Assembly (NCBI GenBank): GCA_902783205.1
Contig: CACZQE010000061.1
Span: forward strand, 1-6,595
Direction of reading: 5' to 3'
DNA: 6,595 bases
Source of the DNA: an uncultured Lachnospiraceae bacterium
Lineage (GTDB): Bacteria; Bacillota_A; Clostridia; Lachnospirales; Lachnospiraceae
Positions within the stretch are counted from its first letter, which is position 1. Each line of letters begins with the position of its first letter. The position numbers and the translations under genes were made by a program. Of this stretch, positions 1 through 6,015 are shown piece by piece. The notes under the pieces were generated by a model. That model was not told the DNA's origin. It saw only the letters and a list, made by a program, of their open reading frames with translations, and ran no database searches.

Positions 1-244
1 CAATCAAAGGCGTTGATGACATGATTTATACATGAAAAACTGAAAAAGTATGCCATCAAACCCTTTAAAAATAAAAATATACATGACTAGTATCCCTGAA
101 CGACCATCAAATAATAAAGAAGGGATTATCATGATTGAATAAAATGGTTTTAGCCTCCCAATCCGGCAGCGCTGTTTTTTTCTTTTACTGCCTGCCAAAA
201 TGTGCAATAATATCAGAAAAGGTGAAGAACAGAGGAGACAGAAA
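1..244. other. AT-rich intergenic region upstream of the MalY/PatB gene
   Basis: I can support no complete gene in this stretch. A short open frame on the plus strand at the left edge (positions 3-35, ending IKGVDDMIYT then TGA) could be the tail of an upstream gene, but ten codons cannot show it. The region is A/T rich, contains two copies of CCATCAAA (53-60 and 104-111), and has a run of seven T followed by C and four T at 175-186. That T run follows the self-complementary CAGCGCTG (167-174), which has no loop and so is not a convincing terminator. The last 60 bases carry a possible promoter and the ribosome binding site of the next gene. Confidence 0.5.
183..211 (+). promoter_or_regulatory. 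Possible promoter of the MalY/PatB gene
   Basis: A weak -35 (TTTTAC, 183-188) lies 17 bases before AATAAT (206-211). The latter is preceded by TGC, which gives an extended -10 look. Transcription would start near 218, leaving a short leader that contains the GGAG ribosome binding site at 234-237. The match is partial and the AT-rich context makes chance matches likely. Confidence 0.35.
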
Positions 245-1429
245 ATGGGAAAGTATGATTTTGATACAGTAAGGGACCGGAGAGGAACCTGCAGCTTAAA
301 ATATGACACCGGACCGGAGATTGTCGGCCGGCAGGATCTTCTCCCCATGTGGGTGGCAGATATGGACTTTGCTCTGCCCGGAGAAGTTCTTGATGAGTTA
401 CACAAAAGAACAGACCATGGTATTTTCGGTTATACTATGCCGGATGACCGTTACGCAAAGACTCTGGAAGGATGGTTTCTTCGCCACTATGGCTGGAAAC
501 CGGACCGGAAATGGAATACAGTCGTTCCCGGTGTCGTATACGGAATCACTCTTGCAGTGCGGTCCATGACAGAACCGGGAGAAGCGGTTATGATTCAGGA
601 ACCGGTATACTATCCTTTCCGTGGCCTTGTTGAATCAAACGGGCGGAAAGTTGTGAACAGTCCCCTGCTGGAAAAGAATGGACGCTATGTGATGGACCTT
701 GCGGACTTTGAGAGTAAGATTATCGGGGAAGATGTCAGAGTCTTTATCCTCTGCAGCCCCCACAATCCGGTGGGAAGAGTCTGGACAAGGGAAGAACTCG
801 AGGAGGTCATTTCTATCTGCAGAAAGCATAATGTAAAGATTATTGCAGATGAAATCCACTGTGACATCATCTACCCCGGCAACAGTTTTGTTTCCGTGGC
901 CAATCTTGCCGGCGGCCTGTCAGAGGATACGGTGCTTTGCACATCACCCAGCAAAACCTTTAATATAGCAGGCCTGCAGATCTCCAATATCCTGATCCCG
1001 GATCCGGAGCTCAGGAAAGCCTTCCGCAGGGAGCATGATAAAAACGGCGTCGCCCTCTCAAGTGCTCTGGGGCTGACTGCAGCCGAGGCGGCCTACCGGC
1101 TGGGAGACAGATGGCTTTCGGAGCTGCTGGATTACCTTCAGGGAAACCTGGATTATTTCCGGGAATTTCTCAAAAACGAGATACCCTGTCTCAGACTCGT
1201 TGAACCGGAAGGAACCTACCTGGTATGGGTGGATTGCTCAGGACTTACAGATGACAGCGAAAAGCTTTACAGCTTTATGAAAGAAGAAGCCGGGCTCTGG
1301 CTGGACGACGGCGGCATTTTCGGCAGGAACGGAGAGCTTTTTGAACGATTTAATATTGCCTGCCCCAGGTCTGTCCTTAAGCAGGCCCTGAATCAGTTAA
1401 AGGAAGCCGTTGACCGGATGGGGGACTGA
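245..1429 (+). CDS. MalY/PatB-family PLP-dependent C-S lyase / aminotransferase
   Basis: This is a 394-residue fold-type I PLP enzyme of the MalY/PatB group. These cytosolic enzymes mostly cleave C-S bonds (cystathionine or cysteine beta-lyase), giving pyruvate, ammonia and a thiol; some members act as aminotransferases. The full set of PLP-binding landmarks is visible: Asn174 in CSPHNPVGRVW, Asp202 in ADEIHCD (pyridine nitrogen), the Schiff-base Lys237 in SPSKTFNIAGLQ, and the carboxylate-binding Arg375 in FNIACPR. The N-terminal pattern FDTVRDRRGTCSLKYD and MWVADMDF are typical of the group, and the length is that of the family. I chose the ATG at 245 because GGAG (234-237) lies 7 bases upstream; an in-frame ATG at 200 has no such site and would add 15 atypical residues. 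It sits upstream of the purine genes but a separate promoter lies between them, so a functional tie is unproven. Substrate cannot be told from sequence. Confidence 0.94.
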   Translation: MGKYDFDTVRDRRGTCSLKYDTGPEIVGRQDLLPMWVADMDFALPGEVLDELHKRTDHGIFGYTMPDDRYAKTLEGWFLRHYGWKPDRKWNTVVPGVVYGITLAVRSMTEPGEAVMIQEPVYYPFRGLVESNGRKVVNSPLLEKNGRYVMDLADFESKIIGEDVRVFILCSPHNPVGRVWTREELEEVISICRKHNVKIIADEIHCDIIYPGNSFVSVANLAGGLSEDTVLCTSPSKTFNIAGLQISNILIPDPELRKAFRREHDKNGVALSSALGLTAAEAAYRLGDRWLSELLDYLQGNLDYFREFLKNEIPCLRLVEPEGTYLVWVDCSGLTDDSEKLYSFMKEEAGLWLDDGGIFGRNGELFERFNIACPRSVLKQALNQLKEAVDRMGD

Positions 1430-1448
1430 TATATGCTGTCCGAACTGC

Positions 1449-1477
1449 TTGCCAGAAATTGCCTGCTATTGTATACT
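1449..1477 (+). promoter_or_regulatory. Near-consensus sigma-A promoter of the purine unit
   Basis: TTGCCA (1449-1454, five of six consensus bases) is followed after exactly 17 bases by TATACT (1472-1477, five of six). Transcription would begin near 1484, giving a leader of about 50 bases that ends in the strong ribosome binding site of the cyclohydrolase gene. I see no terminator hairpin between the lyase gene and this promoter, so some read-through is possible. I recognised no purine riboswitch in the leader, which is too short for one. Confidence 0.7.
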
Positions 1478-1520
1478 TTATAAAAATGAAAGAGAGAAAA
1501 CACTAGTAGCAGACGGAATC

Positions 1521-1528
1521 AAAGGAGG
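1521..1528 (+). promoter_or_regulatory. Strong ribosome binding site that fixes the purO start
   Basis: AAAGGAGG lies 7 bases before the ATG at 1536. It decides the start: the same frame is open back to an ATG at 1410 that overlaps the lyase gene, but the extra 42 residues resemble nothing in the family and the promoter lies inside them. Confidence 0.88.
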
Positions 1529-1535
1529 AGTTTTC

Positions 1536-2249
1536 ATGGAAAAGATCTCAATCGGAAAAGAACTGAAAGAGAACGCATATCCCGGCAGAGGAATCGTAGT
1601 GGGACGGTCAGCTGACGGAAAGAAAGCGATGATCGGATACTTTATCATGGGACGCAGCAGCAACAGCCGTAACCGTATCTTCGTAGAAGAAGGGGAAGGC
1701 ATCCGCACAGAGGCATTTGATCCTTCCAAAATGGAAGATCCCAGCCTCATCATCTATGCGCCCGTCCGTGTGCTGGGCAATAAGACGATCGTCACCAATG
1801 GTGACCAGACAGATACGATCTACGAAGGACTGGACAAGCAGATGACATTTGAACAGTCCTTAAGAAGCAGAGAGTTTGAGCCCGACGCTCCCAATTACAC
1901 ACCAAGAATTTCCGCGGTTACCCATATCGAAAAAGGCGAATTCAATTATGCCATTTCCATTTTAAAAGCTGACGGCCAGACACCGCCTTCCTGTAACCGC
2001 TATACATTTGCCTATAACAATCCGGCAGTAGGAGAGGGAAGATTTATCTCCACTTATATGCATGACGGCAACCCTCTTCCCAGCTTTGAAGGTGAACCCA
2101 GATTAGTAGAGATTCCGGATGACATGGATGCCTTCGGAGATATGCTCTGGGAAAGCCTGAATGAGGATAATAAAGTATCTCTTTTTGTAAGAGCGATTGA
2201 TATAGAGACAGGAAATTATAAGTCAAAAATTTATAATAAGAATCAATAG
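1536..2249 (+). CDS. purO: PurO-type IMP cyclohydrolase
   Basis: This 237-residue protein matches the IMP cyclohydrolase family first known from archaeal PurO, an Ntn-hydrolase-like fold unrelated to the cyclohydrolase half of PurH. It would close the ring of FAICAR to give IMP, the last step of de novo purine synthesis, in the cytosol. Family landmarks in order: YPGRGIVVGRS (15-25), the arginine-rich GRSSNSRNR (39-47), DPSLIIYAPVR (68-78), TNGDQTDT (87-94), EPDAPNYTPRISAV (115-128), and the C-terminal half with FAYNNPAVGEGRFISTYMHDGNPLPSFEGEPRLV-like character. No signal peptide or membrane segment is present. It is the first gene after its own promoter, 14 bases before the zinc-ribbon gene, with the matching AICAR transformylase two genes on. 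That pairing supports the assignment strongly. Archaeal PurO is somewhat shorter (about 200 residues); bacterial relatives of this size are usual. Activity is inferred from family and context. Confidence 0.93.
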   Translation: MEKISIGKELKENAYPGRGIVVGRSADGKKAMIGYFIMGRSSNSRNRIFVEEGEGIRTEAFDPSKMEDPSLIIYAPVRVLGNKTIVTNGDQTDTIYEGLDKQMTFEQSLRSREFEPDAPNYTPRISAVTHIEKGEFNYAISILKADGQTPPSCNRYTFAYNNPAVGEGRFISTYMHDGNPLPSFEGEPRLVEIPDDMDAFGDMLWESLNEDNKVSLFVRAIDIETGNYKSKIYNKNQ

Positions 2250-2263
2250 TCAGAAAGGGAAAT

Positions 2264-3784
2264 ATGTATTGTTTAGAATGTGGAAAACAGATTCCTGACC
2301 ATTCAAAGTTCTGCTGGATCTGCGGTGCGCCTCAGCCTTTCTATAAACCGCTGGACCGTGCACCCCGGGGCGATGCCGGCTCGGAACCGGAACCCCCTGC
2401 AGAATCCGTGCAGGAAGAAGAACCGGCTGAAGAGCTGATAACTGATACTGTACCGGAATCCGAAGAGGTGCAGGTGCAGGAGCCGGAAGCAGCACAGGAA
2501 ACTGAGCCGGAAAAAGTACCGGAAGAAACGGAAGCGAAGGAAGAAGCGGCCGAGCCGGAGCCTGAAACAGAAGAAGTGGCTGAGCCGGAGGCAGAAGAAG
2601 AGCCCGAGCCTGAACAGGAACCGGAAGAAGAGCCGGAACCGGAGGCAGGAGAGGAACAGGTACAGGAGCCGGAGACAGAAGAGGTAACGGACCGGATTCC
2701 GGATCAGACAGAAAATCTGTCGACCAATCAATGGACAGACCAGATGCCTCCGCCCAAACCGGAGCAGACACCTGAACCATTACCGTATACTCCTGAGACC
2801 GTTACCGGAGTACATACGGATTCATCGGATGCCCTTACTGACCATAAAAAGAAAAAAGTACCTGTAGCTGCATTTATCGCAGGAGCGGTCCTGCTGGCAG
2901 CCGCTGCGGCTATTATCGGAATCCTGAACTTTACAGGCCTTCTTCGGGGTAAGGAAACCGTATACTATACTACCCGCTATACCACATACGATGCTTCTGA
3001 CAAGAAAACCGGCTGGACTGAGTATAGTTATGATGACGATCATAATATGACAGAAATGGTTGAGTATGATGAGTCTGGCAAAGTGATCAGTAAAACTCTC
3101 AACAGGTATGACGGGCTCGGCAGGCGGGAAGGTTCCGCCAGCTATGATGAAAATAACAAATTGAGTTACGAAACTTCTTTCCGTTACGATGCTGACGGTA
3201 AGCAGGTTTTCTACGAGTTTGTTTACTACCGGGATGACGGCACAAAGCGCAGAAGCACGACTGAGACTACCTATAATGACTCTGACCACTCTTATGTTGA
3301 AAAGCATTATGAGTATACGGAATCCAATGTCAGAAATCTTTCCGATGTAAGAGAGGTTAAACTTGATGACGATGACCAGATCATCAGTGCGATTACCTAT
3401 GATTCGGATTCGAAACGCTCCAGAATAAGTCATGAAAAGTATGAAAGAGACGATCATGGTAATCTGATAAAGTATTCGAGCTTTGATGATAAGAACAACC
3501 ATGAAGAATACTACTCTGAGTATACCTATGATTACAAAAAAGACAAAAAAGGCATATGTACCGGATATGAGTTTTACTGGTATCCCAGGGATTATGACTG
3601 GGATAACTACGGAAATGAAACCGTAACTTACGAGAGTAAGGCTGTGATCTCAAGCAAATCAGAGTATGATAAGCATGGAAATGTAAGTAAAAACATCAGT
3701 TATGATACTGATACAGGAAAAGTGGAAAGCTATACCGTCTATGAGTACGACTCATATAAGAAGGAGAAAGAGGACAAGAAATAA
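2264..3784 (+). CDS. Zinc-ribbon, Glu/Pro-rich, single-TM protein with YD-like repeats; function unknown
   Basis: I do not recognise a named family for this 506-residue protein. Four parts are clear. Residues 1-21 form a zinc ribbon with CxxC pairs at Cys3/Cys6 and Cys17/Cys20 (MYCLECGKQIPDHSKFCWIC). Residues 41-141 are a low-complexity linker, 45 of 101 positions being Glu with many Pro. A lysine cluster (KKKK, 195-198) precedes one hydrophobic segment at about 199-227. Residues about 230-506 are hydrophilic, rich in Tyr and Asp, with degenerate YDxxGK-like units suggesting stacked beta-hairpins. The positive-inside rule puts the ribbon and linker in the cytosol and the repeat domain outside. 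There is no cleavable signal peptide and no LPxTG anchor. It begins 14 bases after purO with an AAAGGGA site, and the AICAR transformylase follows after 24 bases, so it is very probably cotranscribed with both. A link to purine synthesis is not shown by sequence. It may be a cell-surface or sensor-like protein that merely shares the operon. Confidence 0.9.
   Translation: MYCLECGKQIPDHSKFCWICGAPQPFYKPLDRAPRGDAGSEPEPPAESVQEEEPAEELITDTVPESEEVQVQEPEAAQETEPEKVPEETEAKEEAAEPEPETEEVAEPEAEEEPEPEQEPEEEPEPEAGEEQVQEPETEEVTDRIPDQTENLSTNQWTDQMPPPKPEQTPEPLPYTPETVTGVHTDSSDALTDHKKKKVPVAAFIAGAVLLAAAAAIIGILNFTGLLRGKETVYYTTRYTTYDASDKKTGWTEYSYDDDHNMTEMVEYDESGKVISKTLNRYDGLGRREGSASYDENNKLSYETSFRYDADGKQVFYEFVYYRDDGTKRRSTTETTYNDSDHSYVEKHYEYTESNVRNLSDVREVKLDDDDQIISAITYDSDSKRSRISHEKYERDDHGNLIKYSSFDDKNNHEEYYSEYTYDYKKDKKGICTGYEFYWYPRDYDWDNYGNETVTYESKAVISSKSEYDKHGNVSKNISYDTDTGKVESYTVYEYDSYKKEKEDKK
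2384..2686 (+). repeat. Low-complexity Glu/Pro coding repeat
   Basis: Imperfect tandem copies of short GA-rich units such as GAGCCGGAG and GAACCGGAA encode the acidic linker (residues 41-141) of the zinc-ribbon protein. The unit length varies and the reading frame is kept throughout. The skewed purine content also produces long open frames on the opposite strand, which are by-products and not genes. Confidence 0.85.
3029..3760 (+). repeat. Degenerate YD-like repeat domain (protein level)
   Basis: About eleven to fourteen diverged units of 12-15 residues are visible between residues 256 and 499. Clear ones are YDESGKVISKTLNR, YDGLGRREGSAS, YDENNKLSYETSFR, YDADGKQVFYEF, and near the end YDKHGNVSKNIS and YDTDTGKVESYT. 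The pattern (Tyr-Asp, turn with Gly or Asn, then alternating residues ending in aromatic or charged ones) resembles YD/RHS and MORN-like beta-hairpin repeats. No RHS core or C-terminal toxin motif follows. The repeat is not evident at the nucleotide level. Confidence 0.65.
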
Positions 3785-3794
3785 GCACCATTAT

Positions 3795-3800
3795 AAGGAG
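3795..3800 (+). promoter_or_regulatory. Ribosome binding site of the AICAR transformylase
   Basis: AAGGAG lies 8 bases before the ATG at 3809, inside the 24-base gap after the zinc-ribbon gene. The gap is too short for an independent promoter plus leader, so translation starts from the shared transcript. Confidence 0.85.
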
Positions 3801-3808
3801 TAATTACG

Positions 3809-4987
3809 ATGAAAGAACTTGAATTAAAGTATGGCTGCAACCCTAACCAGAAACCGTCAAAAATTTATCTGGAAAGCGGAGAGGATCTTCCCATCACTGT
3901 ATTAAACGGAAGACCGGGATATATCAATTTCCTGGATGCCTTTAACGGATGGCAGCTGGTATGTGAGCTAAAGAAGGCAACAGGCCTTCCGGCAGCGACG
4001 TCTTTTAAGCATGTATCACCGGCAGGCGCTGCAGTCGGCCTGCCCTTATCCGACACCCTGGCAAAGATCTACTGGGTGGACGATCTGGGAGAGCTTTCGC
4101 CCCTGGCCTGTGCCTATGCAAGAGCCCGCGGCGCGGACAGAATGTCTTCCTACGGCGACTTTATCGCCCTCTCTGATGTATGTGATGTGCCTACGGCCAA
4201 TATGATCAAGAGAGAGGTATCTGACGGCGTGATCGCGCCCGGATACGAGCCGGAAGCTCTGGAAATCTTAAAGAGCAAAAAGAACGGAAACTATAATGTG
4301 ATCGTGATGGATACCGAATATGTGCCGGATCCTGTTGAAAAGAAACAGGTTTACGGAATCACATTTGAACAGGGAAGAAATGAACTGGATATCAACGACG
4401 ATTTCTTTGCCAACATCGTGACTGAGAATAAAGAACTTACAGACCAGGCAAAGATTGATCTGGCAATTTCCATGATCACCCTTAAGTACACCCAGTCCAA
4501 TTCCGTCTGCTATGTAAAAGACGGCCAGGCAATCGGCATCGGCGCCGGCCAGCAGTCCAGGATCCACTGTACCCGTCTGGCAGGCCAGAAGGCTGACAAC
4601 TGGTGGCTCCGCCAGTCTCCCCAGGTTATGAATCTTCCCTTTAAGGAGGATGTACGCCGGGCAGACCGTGATAACGCCATCGACGTCTACATGGGCGACG
4701 AGTATGAAGATGTTCTCAGAGACGGCGCATGGGAGAGAGTCTTTACAGAGAAGCCGGCAGTCTTTACCAGAGAAGAGAAAAAGGCATGGATTGCCAAGCT
4801 CGAAAATGTAGCCCTGGGCTCCGACGCTTTCTTCCCCTTCGGTGACAACATTGAGCGTGCCCATAAGAGCGGTGTCAAGTATGTTGCACAGCCGGGCGGT
4901 TCCATCCGGGATGACAACGTAATCGAGACCTGCGACAAGTACGACATGGTGATGAGCTTCACCGGACTGAGACTTTTCCACCACTAA
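3809..4987 (+). CDS. purH: Stand-alone AICAR formyltransferase (PurH transformylase domain only)
   Basis: This 392-residue cytosolic enzyme would transfer the formyl group of 10-formyl-tetrahydrofolate to AICAR, giving FAICAR, the ninth step of purine synthesis. It corresponds to the C-terminal transformylase part of bifunctional PurH; the roughly 200-residue N-terminal MGS-like cyclohydrolase domain is absent, and the upstream frame offers no room for it. Visible family landmarks: the catalytic Lys67-His68 in SFKHVSPAGAAVG, Asn231 in TQSNSVCYVKDGQAIGIGAGQQSR, WLRQSP near the middle, SDAFFPFGDN (338-347) and the C-terminal LRLFHH. The Lys-to-Asn spacing (164) is almost that of human ATIC (Lys266 to Asn431, 165). 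The start is fixed by AAGGAG 8 bases upstream. It is the third gene of the unit and its missing activity is supplied by the PurO-type protein two genes earlier. The name purH is used in the wide sense. Confidence 0.96.
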   Translation: MKELELKYGCNPNQKPSKIYLESGEDLPITVLNGRPGYINFLDAFNGWQLVCELKKATGLPAATSFKHVSPAGAAVGLPLSDTLAKIYWVDDLGELSPLACAYARARGADRMSSYGDFIALSDVCDVPTANMIKREVSDGVIAPGYEPEALEILKSKKNGNYNVIVMDTEYVPDPVEKKQVYGITFEQGRNELDINDDFFANIVTENKELTDQAKIDLAISMITLKYTQSNSVCYVKDGQAIGIGAGQQSRIHCTRLAGQKADNWWLRQSPQVMNLPFKEDVRRADRDNAIDVYMGDEYEDVLRDGAWERVFTEKPAVFTREEKKAWIAKLENVALGSDAFFPFGDNIERAHKSGVKYVAQPGGSIRDDNVIETCDKYDMVMSFTGLRLFHH

Positions 4988-4992
4988 AATGC

Positions 4993-5014
4993 AAAAAGAC
5001 CGGCGGCAGCCGGC
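4993..5014 (-). terminator. Second minus-strand terminator hairpin
   Basis: Read on the minus strand, CCGGC (5013-5009), a four-base loop, and GCCGG (5004-5000) form a compact GC-rich stem, followed by TCTTTTT and later TTTT. On the plus strand the same hairpin is followed by an A-rich stretch and would not terminate. It lies just past the AICAR transformylase stop and would catch minus-strand transcripts that escape the larger hairpin before they run antisense into that gene. The stem is short, so efficiency is uncertain. Confidence 0.5.
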
Positions 5015-5025
5015 TGAATAATAAT

Positions 5026-5096
5026 AAAAACCCGCCTGTATCTTATGATACTGTTTTTGAAAGCATTATCATAAGATACAGGCGGGTTCTTTTATT
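5026..5096. terminator. Bidirectional Rho-independent terminator
   Basis: A perfect 22-base inverted repeat (5029-5050 and 5067-5088) surrounds a 16-base spacer. The outer part of the stem is GC rich (CCCGCC with GGCGGG). On the plus strand it is followed by TTCTTTTATTT, and on the minus strand by TTTTTATTATTATT. It lies between two convergent units, 41 bases after the transformylase stop and 26 bases from the end of the CPBP gene, so it can end transcription from both sides. Confidence 0.9.
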
Positions 5097-5114
5097 TCAA
5101 TTATTATGTTCTGA

Positions 5115-5939
5115 TTAAGTTCTGCTCCACTTCTTATCCCAGAATGCTAAAATCTCTGCCCTTTTTGACTTCCTGATCAGATAAAAACCGTAAATGGCCA
5201 GGCCACCTTCGATGATCAGCCAGACAACTGCCACCCAGTCAGGCAGATCATCTACGTAGTAAGCAGCGGAGAATACCAGGATATCATGCAGGGCATGGGT
5301 GAACATCAGAGGCCAGATACATCCTGTCCTGAGATAAACTGCTGAGAAGAATATACCGAAAAATATGCTGAACCCGGCCTGCAGCAAAAGACCTACAATG
5401 TCTCTGCTGCCCATTATGCCGTTGCTTAAATGTATAAGACCGAATGCAACTCCCGGAATGAGGACCATGGCAGGTATATATTTCTCCTCTTTCCACTGCC
5501 TTGCCATGTAAGATATGGGCAATTCCCTGAAAGCGGCCTCCTCGCATATGCCTGCCGACAGAGCAGCTGCCAGAGAGGCGGGGGCTACAGGCCCGAAGGG
5601 GAACCTTCCCGCACAGTATGTGTCGATCGGTATATAAGTTATCCAGAAGATGAGAAAAGGACTTAAGAGGCGGAATGTATTCAAAAAGTCTTCTTTTACC
5701 GACTTCCATCTGTATTCCGGACTGAACCGGAAAAAGTGAAGGAATACAATCAGAATGCCTCCGATACTTGCTCCCAGTGCGATACCCGTCTTTAAATCTA
5801 TACCCGCTTTTGATAAGAGGAAACCGAGAAGTCCTCCTATGATTATCTGGGCAAGCAGCATGCCGCCGAACATGAGGATGATCAGTCCTGCCAGCGTATG
5901 TTTATCAAAGAACTTGTGAACCCTTTGTTTTCTTTCCAT
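5115..5939 (-). CDS. CPBP-family intramembrane metalloprotease-like protein
   Basis: This 274-residue polytopic membrane protein carries the three CPBP (Abi/CAAX protease-like) motifs: EExxxR at Glu133-Glu134...Arg138, FxxxH at Phe166...His170, and HxxxD at His215...Asp219. These residues form the metal-binding active site in the Rce1-like glutamic proteases of this superfamily. About eight hydrophobic segments are visible, and the length is normal. In Firmicutes such proteins include self-immunity factors for bacteriocins and proteins of unknown substrate; no bacteriocin gene is seen here, so the role is open. I prefer the ATG at 5939, with AGGGTGA (5955-5949) about 9 bases upstream. An in-frame GTG at 5951 would add four residues, but it abuts the purine-rich site with no spacing. 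The gene follows aroA on the same strand after 53 bases with no terminator between, so it may be read from aroA, from a promoter at the aroA end, or both. It ends at the shared terminator. Confidence 0.91.
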   Translation of the reverse strand: MERKQRVHKFFDKHTLAGLIILMFGGMLLAQIIIGGLLGFLLSKAGIDLKTGIALGASIGGILIVFLHFFRFSPEYRWKSVKEDFLNTFRLLSPFLIFWITYIPIDTYCAGRFPFGPVAPASLAAALSAGICEEAAFRELPISYMARQWKEEKYIPAMVLIPGVAFGLIHLSNGIMGSRDIVGLLLQAGFSIFFGIFFSAVYLRTGCIWPLMFTHALHDILVFSAAYYVDDLPDWVAVVWLIIEGGLAIYGFYLIRKSKRAEILAFWDKKWSRT

Positions 5940-5961
5940 ATTGTATGTCACCCTTTCTGTC

Positions 5962-5987
5962 TTTTACAAAGGTCTTTTTACAAAGGT
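5962..5987. repeat. 12-base direct repeat before the CPBP gene
   Basis: TTTTACAAAGGT occurs exactly twice, at 5962-5973 and 5976-5987, with start points 14 bases apart, in the gap between aroA and the CPBP gene. The second copy overlaps the proposed -10 element of the CPBP promoter. Exact short repeats in this position can be operator half-sites, but slippage or duplication of a short segment is equally possible. Confidence 0.6.
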
Positions 5988-6015
5988 ATAAGTTAAACGG
6001 AAGACAGCATGTCAA
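5985..6015 (-). promoter_or_regulatory. Possible promoter of the CPBP gene overlapping the end of aroA
   Basis: On the minus strand a perfect TTGACA (6015-6010) lies within the last codons of aroA. TATACC (5990-5985), a four-of-six -10, follows after 19 bases. Transcription would start near 5978, giving a leader of about 40 bases. The spacing is at the long end and the -10 is imperfect, so this may be chance. Confidence 0.35.

Noticed and set aside
167..186. Possible terminator: CAGCGCTG followed by a T-rich run
   Set aside because: The palindrome has no loop, so only a very short stem could form; the T run more likely forms part of the AT-rich promoter region.
4..405. 133-codon minus-strand open frame over the left intergenic region
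   Set aside because: It overlaps the start of the lyase gene and its promoter, and its product is low in complexity with no recognisable domain.
1434..1484. 16-codon open frame beginning at ATG 1434 in the lyase-purO gap
   Set aside because: It has no ribosome binding site, it overlaps the promoter elements, and nothing suggests a leader peptide with regulatory codons.
2250..2780. Long minus-strand open frames opposite the Glu/Pro-rich linker (Pro/Leu- or Phe/Arg-rich products)
   Set aside because: They are by-products of the GA-rich coding repeat on the plus strand, with low-complexity products, and lie inside a well-supported gene.
2822..3502. 226-codon minus-strand open frame opposite the repeat domain of the zinc-ribbon protein
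   Set aside because: It is antisense to a well-supported gene with its own domains, its product (Ile/Val-rich) resembles no family I know, and the rarity of stops follows from the Tyr/Asp-rich coding on the other strand.
4268..4984. 238-codon minus-strand open frame opposite the AICAR transformylase
   Set aside because: The plus-strand product is an unmistakable conserved enzyme over the same span; the antisense product has no recognisable features.
5940..5969. Alternative minus-strand promoter TTGTAA-18-TACAAT before the CPBP gene
   Set aside because: Transcription would start inside the coding sequence, after the ribosome binding site and the chosen ATG.
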